Origin: Bradyrhizobium erythrophlei
Lineage (GTDB): Bacteria > Pseudomonadota > Alphaproteobacteria > Rhizobiales > Xanthobacteraceae
Reading direction: 5' to 3'
Assembly: GCF_900142985.1 (NCBI RefSeq)
Contig: NZ_LT670849.1
Span: 1,736,001 to 1,800,000, forward strand
DNA length: 64,000 bases
Part shown: positions 8,279 through 17,354 of the stretch, in pieces
How the letters are laid out: each line of letters opens with the position of its first letter
Numbering within the stretch: position 1 is the stretch's first letter
Program-made: the position numbers and the translations under genes
The notes under the pieces: model-generated
What the model saw: the letters and a program-made list of their open reading frames with translations, nothing else
What the model was told of the DNA's origin: nothing
The model's database searches: none

Positions 8279-8408
8279 CTACTGTTCGACCTTGCGAATT
8301 TCCTCGTGATCGCAGCGCAGACATCTGCTTGCTGTTTCTGATTTCCGACGTGGCGATCATTTGCATGTCGCATTTCGGGCACGCTGGGCGGCATGATGTT
8401 TTGGCCAT
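8279..8408 (-). pseudogene. small zinc-ribbon protein gene with apparent frameshift
   Basis: From the ATG at 8408 the frame gives MAKTSCRPACPKCDMQMIA, with a CPKC knuckle. About 27 codons in, a shift of one base restores CLRCDHEEIRKVEQ followed by TAG at 8279. The combined product is a ~42-residue two-knuckle zinc ribbon of a type common as tiny proteins in Bradyrhizobium-like genomes. The 130-bp span is one base over a multiple of three. It could be a real frameshift or a sequencing error. Confidence 0.45.
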
Positions 8409-8602
8409 GGTGGCGGGCATAGATCGAATGCTCCCGGCGCCGATACCCGTAATAGCCCGGTGAAATATCAGCCATGCAATTCAGGCGCGAGTTCGCCGCG
8501 CTTCAATTTGTCAAGCAGCCGCAGGCATCGCGGACATCTTTCAGGCCGAGGCGTTTGGCTGCGTCATCCTCGCTATTCGCCAATGTAGACCGCCGCTGCC
8601 CG

Positions 8603-8986
8603 TCACCCGATCGCGACGCCACCGCCAATCGTGCGATTGAGCACTTGCGTGGTTTTTTCGATGCGGTCGGCGGCGGCGTTGAGCGCGCTGGCGACGGCGC
8701 TTTGCGTTGCCTTGGCGCGATCGGCTGCGACGCTGCGCACGTCGCGCAGCGCAATCAATTCGTCCTCCAGCGCGCGGATGCGGTTTCCCGCGTCCTGCAA
8801 TTCGTCGCACACGGTGAGCGCCGCCATCACCGTGAGCCGCGCGTCGCCGATCTCGCCGAACTTGCCGCGCAGGCTCTCGATCCGCGATTCCAGGCTCTCG
8901 GCGAGCTTCAAGAGCCGCACCTCCTGCCCTTCCTCGCAGGCCATGCGGTATTGCCGGCCGTTGATGGTGACGTTGATGTGGCTCAT
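8603..8986 (-). CDS. zapA: cell division protein ZapA
   Basis: The 127-residue protein opens with the ZapA signature (INVTINGRQYRMACEEGQE) and continues as a long helix predicted to be coiled coil (about residues 55-110). ZapA binds FtsZ and stabilises the Z-ring at midcell. Its start overlaps the end of the upstream DUF4164 gene by 4 bp, so the pair is translationally coupled. In many proteobacteria zapA precedes 6S RNA and fau; here that order holds but with ~4.9 kb of extra DNA in between. Confidence 0.9.
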   Translation of the reverse strand: MSHINVTINGRQYRMACEEGQEVRLLKLAESLESRIESLRGKFGEIGDARLTVMAALTVCDELQDAGNRIRALEDELIALRDVRSVAADRAKATQSAVASALNAAADRIEKTTQVLNRTIGGGVAIG

Positions 8987-9315
8987 GAAATCTCTCCGGC
9001 TTCCAGCACCTCGCGGATGGTGCCGATCGCGGCATCGAGCTTTTCGGCGATCTCGCGGTTGGAGCGCTCGAGCCGTTTCGAGCGCACCAGCGATCCATCC
9101 AGCTCATCCGCAAGCCGCGCGCGATCGGCCCCCAGCGCCTGGATCCGTGCCGCCAGTTCGTCCTCGTCGCGGTCGGCCTCGCGCCGGCGTTCGACCGCCC
9201 GCTCCAGCGCTTCGAGCGCGCCCATCAGGCGGCGCGTCGCGGTCTCGATGTCCGCAAAAGCCTGTTCGGGTTGGCCCGAACCGTTGACCGTTTGATCGTC
9301 CATGGCATCGCTCAT
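8983..9315 (-). CDS. DUF4164 coiled-coil protein
   Basis: This 110-residue protein is almost entirely helical, charged and heptad-like from about residue 18 to 100, matching the DUF4164 family that sits beside zapA in alphaproteobacteria. No enzymatic motif is present. The 4-bp overlap with zapA suggests the products work together in division, but that is inference. It has no cysteines and no signal peptide. Confidence 0.75.
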   Translation of the reverse strand: MSDAMDDQTVNGSGQPEQAFADIETATRRLMGALEALERAVERRREADRDEDELAARIQALGADRARLADELDGSLVRSKRLERSNREIAEKLDAAIGTIREVLEAGEIS

Positions 9316-9530
9316 CAGGCCCCCCGCAGCGCCCGACGCCTTTTTGCAAAATCAAGCGCTTGGGAGGAGAAACTTACGTAACGAACAAGGCGAGCGCAAC
9401 GCCGCTTCGGAACTATGCACCGCAAAGCCGGTTGAAATGCGTGACTGAAGTGGCAAATCCGCCGCACTTCCTTTGACTTTGGCAGTTGAGGTGATATCCC
9501 AACCGCTGAATTCAGGTTCCATCCGAGCAT

Positions 9531-9579
9531 GCGCTGACCGTGCAGGCTCACCCATACGCTGACCGCGTAGGTTCACCCA
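9531..9579. repeat. two imperfect ~25-bp direct repeats upstream of tkt
   Basis: The units GCGCTGACCG-TGCAGGCTCACCCA and TACGCTGACCG-CGTAGGTTCACCCA stand in tandem 30 bp before the transketolase start. They may be a duplicated regulator site or replication slippage. The rest of the 293-bp gap (9316-9608) shows nothing else I can name. Confidence 0.55.
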
Positions 9580-9608
9580 AGCATCTCATTATCTGACGGA
9601 ATTTCATC

Positions 9609-11594
9609 ATGACGCAGGTCGATCACGTCCGCATGGCCAATGCGATCCGGGGGCTTGCGATGGACGCGGTCGAGAAGGCGAAGTCCGGTCATCCGGGCCT
9701 GCCGATGGGCGCCGCCGACATCGCCACCGTCCTGTTCACGCAGTTTCTGAAATACGACGCAGCCGACCCGACCTGGCCGGATCGCGACCGCTTCGTGTTG
9801 TCGGCCGGCCACGGTTCGATGCTGCTCTACGCGTTGCTGTATCTGACGGGCAACAAGGAAATGACGCTCGACCAGATCAAGCGCTTCCGCCAGGTGGATT
9901 CGCTGACGCCTGGTCATCCCGAGAATTTCCGCACCAAAGGCATCGAGACCACCACCGGTCCGCTCGGCCAGGGCATCGCGACTTCGGTCGGCATGGCGCT
10001 CGCGGAAAAGATGCTGGCCGCCGAATTCGGCAAGAAGATCGTCGACCATCATACGTATGTGCTCTGCTCCGACGGCGACCTGATGGAGGGCGTATCGCAG
10101 GAAGCGATCGCGATGGCCGGACACTGGCGGCTCAACAAGCTGATCGTGCTCTACGACGACAACGGCATTTCGATCGACGGCCCCACTTCCATCGCCGACT
10201 CCGTCGATCAGGTGAAGCGCTTCAAGTCCGCTGGCTGGGCGGCGGAATTGATCGACGGCCAGGACCAGGCGGCGATTGCGGCTGCAATCACCCGCGCGCA
10301 AAAATCCAACAAGCCGTCGCTGATCGCCTGCAAGACCACCATCGGCTATGGCGCGCCCACCAGGGCAGGCACGGCCAAGGCCCATGGCGAGGCGTTAGGG
10401 GCCGACGAACTGAAAGGCGCCAAGGAAAAGCTCGGCATTTCGCTCGAGCCTTTCTCGGTGCCTGACGACGTGCTGAAGGCCTGGCGCACGGCGGGCAGCC
10501 GTGGCGCTGCGGCGCACGCCGACTGGGATGCACGCTATGGCGAGTTGGGACCGCGCAAGCGCGCCGAATTCGAGCGAAGGTTGCGGCACGAGCGGCCGGC
10601 CTCGCTGGCAAAGGCGTTGCGCGACCACAAGAAGAAGCTTCTCGAGAATCCGCTCAACATCGCGACCCGCAAGTCTTCCGAGGCTGCGATCGATGCGATC
10701 GCCGAAACCATGCCGATGGAGTTCGTCGGCGGCTCCGCCGACCTCACCGGCTCCAACAACAACAAGCCGAAAAATGCGCAAGCCTTTGGAGCGAAAACGC
10801 CGAAGGGCCGCTTCATCCATTACGGCATCCGCGAGCACGGCATGGCTGCTGCCATGAACGGCATCTTCCTGCATGGCGGGTTCGCGCCGAACGGCGCGAC
10901 CTTTCTCGTATTCACCGACTATGCACGGCCGGCTATGCGGCTCGCGGCGCTGATGGGAACTGGCGTAGTCTATGTGATGACGCATGACTCGATCGGCCTC
11001 GGCGAAGACGGCCCGACGCACCAGCCGGTCGAACATCTCGCCGCGTTGCGCGCGATACCCAACATGCGGGTGTTGCGCCCGTGCGACGCCGTTGAGGTTG
11101 CCGAATGCTGGGAACTCGCGCTCAACCGCACCAACGGACCGACGGTGCTGGCGTTGACCCGCCAGAATCTGCCGCAGCTCCGTACCTCGGCACCATCCGA
11201 CAATCCGTGCAGCCATGGCGGTTACGAGCTGGTCGCGGCTTCAGGCGAGGCAAAAGTGTCGCTGTTCGCCTCGGGCTCCGAAGTCGAGATCGCGGTTGCC
11301 GCCCAGAAGGAACTCGCCGGGCGCGGTATCGCGGCGCGCGTGGTCTCGGTGCCCTCGCTGGAATTGCTGCTCTCCCAGCCGGAGGACAAGCAAAAGGCCA
11401 TCATCGGCAACGCCCCGGTCAAGGTTGCGATCGAAGCGGCCGTTCGCTGGGGCTGGGACGCCGTGATCGGGCACGATGGCGTCTTTATCGGCATGCATGG
11501 TTTCGGCGAAAGCGGTCCGGCCAAGGACCTTTACAAGCACTTCGGAATTACTGCCGAGGCTGCCGTTAACGCAGTTCTGAAGCGACTGGGTTAA
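9609..11594 (+). CDS. tkt: transketolase
   Basis: The 661-residue enzyme transfers two-carbon units between sugar phosphates in the pentose phosphate and Calvin cycles, using thiamine diphosphate. Seen in order: SGHPGLPMG near the start, the TPP/Mg motif [13 protein letters not shown] with the downstream N (about residues 154-186), the [16 protein letters not shown] transketolase signature (~456) and the C-terminal domain. It heads a co-directional block of gap, pgk and two aldolases, but the gaps contain repeats, so a single operon is not certain. Confidence 0.96.
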   Translation: MTQVDHVRMANAIRGLAMDAVEKAKSGHPGLPMGAADIATVLFTQFLKYDAADPTWPDRDRFVLSAGHGSMLLYALLYLTGNKEMTLDQIKRFRQVDSLTPGHPENFRTKGIETTTGPLGQGIATSVGMALAEKMLAAEFGKKIVDHHTYVLCSDGDLMEGVSQEAIAMAGHWRLNKLIVLYDDNGISIDGPTSIADSVDQVKRFKSAGWAAELIDGQDQAAIAAAITRAQKSNKPSLIACKTTIGYGAPTRAGTAKAHGEALGADELKGAKEKLGISLEPFSVPDDVLKAWRTAGSRGAAAHADWDARYGELGPRKRAEFERRLRHERPASLAKALRDHKKKLLENPLNIATRKSSEAAIDAIAETMPMEFVGGSADLTGSNNNKPKNAQAFGAKTPKGRFIHYGIREHGMAAAMNGIFLHGGFAPNGATFLVFTDYARPAMRLAALMGTGVVYVMTHDSIGLGEDGPTHQPVEHLAALRAIPNMRVLRPCDAVEVAECWELALNRTNGPTVLALTRQNLPQLRTSAPSDNPCSHGGYELVAASGEAKVSLFASGSEVEIAVAAQKELAGRGIAARVVSVPSLELLLSQPEDKQKAIIGNAPVKVAIEAAVRWGWDAVIGHDGVFIGMHGFGESGPAKDLYKHFGITAEAAVNAVLKRLG

Positions 11595-11776
11595 TCCCGC
11601 TTGCGGGAGCTGCATTCAGATGAGGCATGCCGCTCGCGCGGTTGAGCTTGCTCGGAAAAAGGTCTAGTTACAGATCATCTTTTCCGTTCCCGCCCGGCCG
11701 AACCGGGCGAACCGCCGTCAGCCTCCACTCGGGACCCGCCCGAGGGGAAGCGCAGGGCTATTAGAGGAGAAATGCC

Positions 11777-12784
11777 ATGGCAGTCCGGGTCGCTATCAAC
11801 GGGTTTGGCCGCATCGGCCGCAACGTGCTGCGCGCCATCGCCGAGTCCGGCCGCAAGGATATCGAGGTGGTCGGCATCAACGATCTCGGCCCGGTCGAGA
11901 CCAACGCGCATTTGTTGCGCTTCGACTCCGTGCACGGCCGCTTTCCCGGTACGGTGACGGTGGACGGCGACTCGATCAGCCTCGGCAATGGCAAGATCAA
12001 GGTTTCGGCCGAACGCGATCCCTCGAAACTGCCCTGGAAGGCGCTCGGCGTCGACATCGCGCTCGAATGCACCGGCATCTTCACCGCCAAGGATAAAGCC
12101 TCCGCACATCTGACCGCCGGCGCCAAGCGCGTGCTGATCTCCGCTCCGGCAGAAAACGCCGACGCCACGATCGTCTACGGCGTCAACCACGACAAGCTCA
12201 CCAAGGAGCATCTCGTCGTTTCCAACGGCTCCTGCACCACCAACTGTCTCGCGCCGGTCGCCAAGGTGCTGCACGACACCGTCGGCATCGAAACCGGCTT
12301 CATGACCACCATCCACGCCTATACCGGCGACCAGCCGACGCTGGATACCCTGCACAAGGATCTCTATCGCGGCCGCGCAGCGGCGATGTCGATGATCCCG
12401 ACCTCGACCGGTGCAGCGAAAGCCATCGGCCTCGTGCTGCCGGAACTGAACGGCAAGCTCGACGGCGTTTCGATCCGCGTGCCGACCCCGAACGTCTCGG
12501 TGATCGACTTCAAGGTCGTCGCTTCCCGCAAGACCACCAAGGAAGAGATCAATGAGGCGATGAAGCGCGCTTCGGAGCAGCAGCTCAAGGGCATCCTCGG
12601 CTACACCACGCATCCGAACGTCTCGATCGACTTCAACCACGATCCGCACTCGTCCACGTTCCACATGGACCAGACCAAGGTGCAGAACGGCAACTTCGTG
12701 CGCGTGATGTCCTGGTACGACAACGAGTGGGGCTTCTCCAACCGCATGGCCGACACCGCCGTCGCGATGGGCAAGCTGGTTTAG
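11777..12784 (+). CDS. gap: glyceraldehyde-3-phosphate dehydrogenase, type I
   Basis: The 335-residue enzyme interconverts glyceraldehyde 3-phosphate and 1,3-bisphosphoglycerate. The NAD-binding [10 protein letters not shown] motif is at residues 6-15, and the catalytic cysteine lies in [13 protein letters not shown] (near residue 154) with the partner histidine further on ([10 protein letters not shown]). GAGGAGAAATGCC precedes the ATG. It sits 182 bp after tkt and 130 bp before pgk. The length is normal. Confidence 0.97.
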   Translation: MAVRVAINGFGRIGRNVLRAIAESGRKDIEVVGINDLGPVETNAHLLRFDSVHGRFPGTVTVDGDSISLGNGKIKVSAERDPSKLPWKALGVDIALECTGIFTAKDKASAHLTAGAKRVLISAPAENADATIVYGVNHDKLTKEHLVVSNGSCTTNCLAPVAKVLHDTVGIETGFMTTIHAYTGDQPTLDTLHKDLYRGRAAAMSMIPTSTGAAKAIGLVLPELNGKLDGVSIRVPTPNVSVIDFKVVASRKTTKEEINEAMKRASEQQLKGILGYTTHPNVSIDFNHDPHSSTFHMDQTKVQNGNFVRVMSWYDNEWGFSNRMADTAVAMGKLV

Positions 12785-12790
12785 TTTCAA

Positions 12791-12908
12791 CTCTCGTGTC
12801 CCGGACGCGATGCAGCGCTCCGGCGGTGCATCGCTGATCCGGGACCAAGCATAGGTCCCGGTTCTGCACGGCGTCGCTTCGCGCCGCGCTGCGCCCGGGA
12901 CAAGAGAG
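12791..12908. repeat. dispersed repeat, CTCTCGTGTCCCGG family, copy 1
   Basis: The element fills the gap between gap and pgk. Its ends are inverted (CTCTCGTGTCCCGG and CCCGGGACAAGAGAG), with internal GATCCGGGACC / GGTCCCGG arms. The last bases lie 6 bp before the pgk ATG, so the element forms the pgk leader. A second copy is at 26824-26946, also just before a start codon. Confidence 0.8.
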
Positions 12909-12914
12909 CAACTC

Positions 12915-14111
12915 ATGACAAAACCATTCCGCACCCTCGATGACGTCGACGTAAAGGGCAAACGCGTGCTGCTGCGCGTCGACCTCAATGTTCCCATGGA
13001 GCAGGGCCGCGTCACCGACGCGACCCGCCTCGAGCGCGTCGCGCCGACGATCACCGAAATCGCGAACAAGGGCGGCAAGGTGATCCTGCTGGCGCATTTC
13101 GGCCGCCCCAAGGGCCGCGACGCGAAGGATTCGCTCAAGCCCGTGGCAGCCGCGCTGTCCCATGTGATCAACAAACCGGTCGCCTTCGCCGAGGACTGCA
13201 TCGGCGAACCCGCCGCCAAGGCCGTCGCAGCGATGAAGGACGGCGATATTCTTTGTCTCGAAAACACCCGCTTCCACAAAGAGGAAGAAAAGAACGATCC
13301 GGCCTTCGTCGCCGAGCTCGCCAAACTCGGCGACATCTGGGTGAACGATGCGTTCTCGGCCGCGCACCGCGCCCACGCCTCGACCGAAGGCCTCGGCCAC
13401 AAGCTGCCCGCCTATGCCGGACGCACCATGCAGGCCGAACTCGACGCGCTCGGTAATGCGCTCGAAGCGCCGACGCGGCCCGTGATCGCGATCATCGGCG
13501 GCGCCAAGGTGTCGACCAAGATCGATCTGCTCGAAAACCTCGTCAGCAAAGTCGATGCGCTCGTGATCGGCGGCGGCATGGCCAACACTTTCCTGCACGC
13601 GCAGGGCGTCGGCGTCGGCAAGTCACTCGCCGAAAAGGACCTCGCCTCGACCGCGCTCAGGATCATGGAAAAGGCAACGGCCGCCAATTGCGCGATCATC
13701 CTTCCCGTCGACGCCGTGGTGGCGTTTCATTTTGCCGCCAACTCGCCGTCACACGCCTATGGCCTCGACGCCATTCCCTCCGACGGCATGATCCTCGACG
13801 TCGGGCCGCAATCGACGGTGCGGATTCATTCCGCCATCGACGACGCCAAAACGCTGGTCTGGAACGGTCCGCTCGGCGCGTTCGAGATGACGCCGTTCGA
13901 CCGCGGCACCATGGTCGCGGCCCGCCATGCCGCCGAACGCACGAAAGCGAAGAAACTGGTCTCGGTTGCCGGCGGCGGCGACACCGTGGCGGCGCTTAAT
14001 CAGGCAGGCGTGGCCGGAGATTTCAGCTATGTTTCGACGGCAGGCGGCGCCTTCCTGGAATGGATGGAGGGGAAACCCTTGCCCGGCGTCGAAGTTTTGA
14101 AGAAGGGTTAG
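12915..14111 (+). CDS. pgk: phosphoglycerate kinase
   Basis: The 398-residue enzyme makes ATP from 1,3-bisphosphoglycerate, or runs in reverse in gluconeogenesis and CO2 fixation. The signature RVDLNVPM is at about residues 22-29, followed by HFGRPKG, the GGAKVSTKI substrate/hinge segment (~197) and the C-terminal GGGDTVAAL nucleotide motif (~354). The length is typical of bacteria. The ribosome site lies just past the end of a dispersed repeat. Confidence 0.97.
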   Translation: MTKPFRTLDDVDVKGKRVLLRVDLNVPMEQGRVTDATRLERVAPTITEIANKGGKVILLAHFGRPKGRDAKDSLKPVAAALSHVINKPVAFAEDCIGEPAAKAVAAMKDGDILCLENTRFHKEEEKNDPAFVAELAKLGDIWVNDAFSAAHRAHASTEGLGHKLPAYAGRTMQAELDALGNALEAPTRPVIAIIGGAKVSTKIDLLENLVSKVDALVIGGGMANTFLHAQGVGVGKSLAEKDLASTALRIMEKATAANCAIILPVDAVVAFHFAANSPSHAYGLDAIPSDGMILDVGPQSTVRIHSAIDDAKTLVWNGPLGAFEMTPFDRGTMVAARHAAERTKAKKLVSVAGGGDTVAALNQAGVAGDFSYVSTAGGAFLEWMEGKPLPGVEVLKKG

Positions 14112-14117
14112 GCCGAG

Positions 14118-14240
14118 CCACCTTCCCCTCATCCTGAGGAGCTTGCGCGAGCAAGCGTCTCGAAGGATGAGGCCGCAAGGCTGGTATCGGGGCCTCATGG
14201 TTCGAGACGGCGCGTTGCGCCTCCTCACCACGAGGAAAGA
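14118..14240. repeat. dispersed repeat, CCTCATCCTGAGGAGC family
   Basis: The gap between pgk and the class II aldolase is filled with CCTCATCCTGAGGAGC, GTCTCGAAGGATGAGG, CCTCATGGTTCGAGAC and GCCTCCTCACCACGAGG. These form nested hairpins and match an intergenic repeat type frequent in Bradyrhizobium/Rhodopseudomonas DNA. No gene is present in it. Confidence 0.7.
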
Positions 14241-14290
14241 TAGTCAGATTTGGACAATCGCGGGCGAACAGCCCCAACGCGGAGAACACG

Positions 14291-15358
14291 ATGGCACGGA
14301 TCACGTTGCGTCAATTGCTCGACCACGCGGCGGAGCACGACTATGGCGTGCCGGCCTTCAACATCAACAACATGGAACAGGCGCTTTCGATCATGGACGC
14401 GGCGTCCACCCTGGACGCGCCTGTCATCATCCAGGCCTCGCGCGGCGCGCGCTCCTACGCCAACGACGTCATGCTCCGCCATATGATGGATGCGGTCACC
14501 GAGATATATCCGCAGATTCCGGTCTGCGTGCATCTCGACCACGGCAACGAGCCCGCGACCTGCATGACCGCGATCCAGTCCGGCTTCACTTCGGTCATGA
14601 TGGACGGCTCGCTGAAGGCGGACGGCAAGACGCCCGGCGACTGGGACTACAATGTCGGTGTCACCAAAACCGTCACCAACATGGCGCATCTCGGCGGCAT
14701 TTCGGTGGAAGGCGAATTGGGCGTGCTCGGCTCGCTCGAAACCGGCATGGGCGACAAGGAAGACGGCCACGGCGCCGAAGGCAAGCTGTCGCACGACCAG
14801 CTTCTGACCAACCCGGACGAAGCCGTGAAGTTCGTCAAGGAGACCAAGGTCGACGCGCTTGCGATCGCGATGGGCACCTCGCACGGCGCCTACAAGTTCA
14901 CGCGCAAGCCGGACGGCGACATTCTCGCCATGAAGGTGATCGAGGAAATCCACCGCAAGCTGCCGAACACGCATCTCGTGATGCACGGCTCCTCGTCGGT
15001 GCCGCAGGACTTGCAGGATATCATCAACGCCAATGGCGGCAAGATGAAGCCGACCTGGGGCGTGCCGGTGGCCGAAATTCAGCGCGGCATCAAGAACGGC
15101 GTGCGCAAGATCAACATCGACACCGACAACCGGATGGCGATGACGGGACAAATCCGCAAGGTGCTGACGGACAATCCGGAAGAGTTCGACCCGCGCAAGT
15201 ATCTCAAGCCCGCGATGGAAGCGATGACCAAGCTGTGCAAGCAGCGGCTCCAGGAGTTCAACACCGCAGGCCAGGCGAGCAAGATCAAGAAGGTTTTGAC
15301 GACGGCCGAGATGGCCAAGCGCTACGCCAAGGGCGAGCTTGACCCCCGCGTCGCGTAG
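14291..15358 (+). CDS. fba: class II fructose-bisphosphate aldolase
   Basis: The 355-residue zinc enzyme cleaves or forms fructose 1,6-bisphosphate. Its Calvin-subtype architecture shows in [11 protein letters not shown] near the start, the [10 protein letters not shown] metal-binding motif (~residue 79), [11 protein letters not shown] (~139) and [11 protein letters not shown] (~233). It follows pgk after a repeat-filled gap. A class I aldolase follows directly downstream, giving two unrelated enzymes for one reaction. Confidence 0.95.
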   Translation: MARITLRQLLDHAAEHDYGVPAFNINNMEQALSIMDAASTLDAPVIIQASRGARSYANDVMLRHMMDAVTEIYPQIPVCVHLDHGNEPATCMTAIQSGFTSVMMDGSLKADGKTPGDWDYNVGVTKTVTNMAHLGGISVEGELGVLGSLETGMGDKEDGHGAEGKLSHDQLLTNPDEAVKFVKETKVDALAIAMGTSHGAYKFTRKPDGDILAMKVIEEIHRKLPNTHLVMHGSSSVPQDLQDIINANGGKMKPTWGVPVAEIQRGIKNGVRKINIDTDNRMAMTGQIRKVLTDNPEEFDPRKYLKPAMEAMTKLCKQRLQEFNTAGQASKIKKVLTTAEMAKRYAKGELDPRVA

Positions 15359-15412
15359 CGATCCCCGCGTCGCGAAGCGATCGCGAGGGTGGCGTGATCG
15401 GCGTACCTTAGC

Positions 15413-15530
15413 TCTTTCGTCATTCCGGACGCCGTGAAAGCGGCGATCCGGAATCCATTTCTCGGCCAACTCCGCGGCCCGATGGATTCCGGGCTCGAGG
15501 CTTCGCCTCGCCCCGGAATGACACCGAATT
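15413..15530. repeat. dispersed repeat, CGTCATTCCGGACGC family
   Basis: The 272-bp gap between the two aldolases contains CGTCATTCCGG...GATCCGGAATCCAT and its inverse ATGGATTCCGGG...CCCCGGAATGAC, a long hairpin with side loops. It is an intergenic repeat of a kind widespread in these genomes. No gene is seen in the gap. Confidence 0.7.
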
Positions 15531-15630
15531 TCAAAGGTTAACGCCTAGCCCCTGCGACCAACGTAAACCTCCTCTTTTGCCCGAGAAGGGTCTATTTTGG
15601 CCGCCAAAAGCAGCGCCGGAGGACGTTCCG

Positions 15631-16671
15631 ATGAATCTCGCCGATCTCAACAAAGTCGCCGTTGCCATGGTCGTGCCCGGCAAGGGCATTCTCGCCGCCG
15701 ACGAATCGTCCGGCACCATCAAGAAGCGCTTCGACGCCATCAAGGTGGAGTCCACCGAGGATAACCGCCGCGACTATCGCGAGATGCTGTTCCGTTCGAA
15801 AGAGGCGATGAGCCATTATATCTCCGGCGTCATCCTTTATGACGAGACGATCTGCCAGAACGCCAAAGACGGCACGCCGCTGGTTAAACTGATCGAGCAG
15901 GCCGGCTCGATTCCCGGCATCAAGGTCGACGAGGGCACGCAAGGCTTACCAAATTGTCCGGGCGAACTCGTCACCGTTGGCCTCGACAAGCTCGCCGAGC
16001 GGCTTAAAAATTATTACGACCGCGGCGCGCGCTTTGCGAAGTGGCGCGCGGTGATCGATATCGGTCAGGGCACCGGAGGCCACCGCATTCCCTCGATGAC
16101 GGCGATCCGGGTCAACGCGCATGCCCTGGCGCGCTATGCTGCGCTTTGTCAGGCCGCGCAAATCGTGCCGATCGTCGAGCCGGAAGTGTTGATGGACGGC
16201 GATCACGATATCGACCGCTGCTATGAAGTGACGCAACGCGTTCTCAACAAGACCTTCCAGGAATTGCGTGTGCAGCGCGTCGCGCTCGAGGGCATGATCC
16301 TGAAACCCAACATGGCGGTATCCGGCAAGAAATCCGCAAAGCAGGCTTCCGTGCAGGAAGTGGCCGAGAAAACCATCCGTCTGCTGAAGTCGTGCGTGCC
16401 TGCGGCGGTGCCCGGTATCGCCTTTCTGTCCGGCGGACAGTCCGACGAAGAGGCGACCGCGCATCTCAACGCGATGAATGCGATCGGCAACCTGCCCTGG
16501 CGCCTCACCTTCTCCTACGGCCGCGCGCTCCAGGCCGCGCCACAAAAGGCATGGTCCGGAAAATCCGAAAACGTCGCGGCCGGACAGCGGGCGTTTACCC
16601 ATCGCGCGCATATGAATGCGCTGGCCTCTACCGGCCGGTGGACCACCGATCTCGAAAAGAAGGCGGCGTAA
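15631..16671 (+). CDS. class I fructose-bisphosphate aldolase
   Basis: This 346-residue Schiff-base aldolase has the ILAADESSGTIKKRF opening, the KWRAVI segment and the active lysine in GMILKPNMA (about residue 212 from the chosen start), plus LSGGQSDEEA. ATG 15631 was chosen because GGAGG lies 8 nt upstream and matches the family N-terminus (MNLADLNKVA); an upstream in-frame ATG at 15577 would add 18 unconserved residues. It ends 2 bp before the next gene's TTG start. Confidence 0.93.
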   Translation: MNLADLNKVAVAMVVPGKGILAADESSGTIKKRFDAIKVESTEDNRRDYREMLFRSKEAMSHYISGVILYDETICQNAKDGTPLVKLIEQAGSIPGIKVDEGTQGLPNCPGELVTVGLDKLAERLKNYYDRGARFAKWRAVIDIGQGTGGHRIPSMTAIRVNAHALARYAALCQAAQIVPIVEPEVLMDGDHDIDRCYEVTQRVLNKTFQELRVQRVALEGMILKPNMAVSGKKSAKQASVQEVAEKTIRLLKSCVPAAVPGIAFLSGGQSDEEATAHLNAMNAIGNLPWRLTFSYGRALQAAPQKAWSGKSENVAAGQRAFTHRAHMNALASTGRWTTDLEKKAA

Positions 16672-16673
16672 CA

Positions 16674-17354
16674 TTGTCTTCCAAGACTGTTCCGCCACGA
16701 CCCCTGCCGCGTCTCTACCTCGCGACGCCCGTGGTCGACGATCCCCAAGCCCTGGCGCAGATGCTGCCATCGGTATTGGCGGAAGCCGACGTCGCCGCCG
16801 TTTTGCTGCGGCTGCAACCTTCCGACCCGCGCACGCTGACGTCGCGCATCAAGACGCTGGCGCCGATCATCCAGGACGCGGGCGCCGCGTTGCTGCTCGA
16901 CGGTCACGTTGATCTCGTCGCGCGGGGCGGTGCCGATGGCGCGCATCTTTCCGCCATCCCGGCGCTGGAGGAAGCGTTGCCGACGCTCAAGCCGGATCGC
17001 ATCGCCGGCGTCGGCGGTCTCGCCACGCGCCACGACTCGATGACCGCGGGCGAACGGGGCGCGGATTACGTGTTGTTTGGCGAACCCGACGAGCACGGAC
17101 AACGCCCGTCGACTGAAGCCATCGCCGATCGCTTGCAATGGTGGGACGAATTGTTCGAACTGCCTTCGGTCGGCTTCGCCGGCGCGCTGGAAGAAGTCGA
17201 GACGTTCACGGCAGCCGGTGCGGATTTCATACTCGCCGGCGATTTCATCTGGAGCGCGCCCGAAGGCCCGGTGCGCGCTTTACGCGCGGCCTCGGAAGCG
17301 ATCCGCAAAGCCCATGCCACGGGTTCAGCGAAAGCCGAAGCGTCGCAGCCATGA
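16674..17354 (+). CDS. ThiE-like (TMP synthase-fold) protein, motifs lost
   Basis: The 226-residue protein has the thiamine phosphate synthase TIM-barrel pattern, but key positions differ: the pyrimidine/pyrophosphate-binding Q-x-R-x-K strand reads LLRLQPS, the N-D pair reads L-D in LLLDGHVDL, GVHLGQ becomes GAHLSA, and GPVFPT is missing (FGEPDEHGQ). It probably does not make thiamine phosphate. The TTG start at 16674 lies 2 bp after the aldolase stop. The gene overlaps the next by 4 bp (ATGA), so it is coupled to the aldolase and the Sel1 protein. Confidence 0.75.
   Translation: MSSKTVPPRPLPRLYLATPVVDDPQALAQMLPSVLAEADVAAVLLRLQPSDPRTLTSRIKTLAPIIQDAGAALLLDGHVDLVARGGADGAHLSAIPALEEALPTLKPDRIAGVGGLATRHDSMTAGERGADYVLFGEPDEHGQRPSTEAIADRLQWWDELFELPSVGFAGALEEVETFTAAGADFILAGDFIWSAPEGPVRALRAASEAIRKAHATGSAKAEASQP

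Noticed and set aside
11675-13402. 575-codon minus-strand open frame across gap and pgk
   Set aside because: It lies antisense to two certain genes and has the composition of a GC-rich shadow frame.
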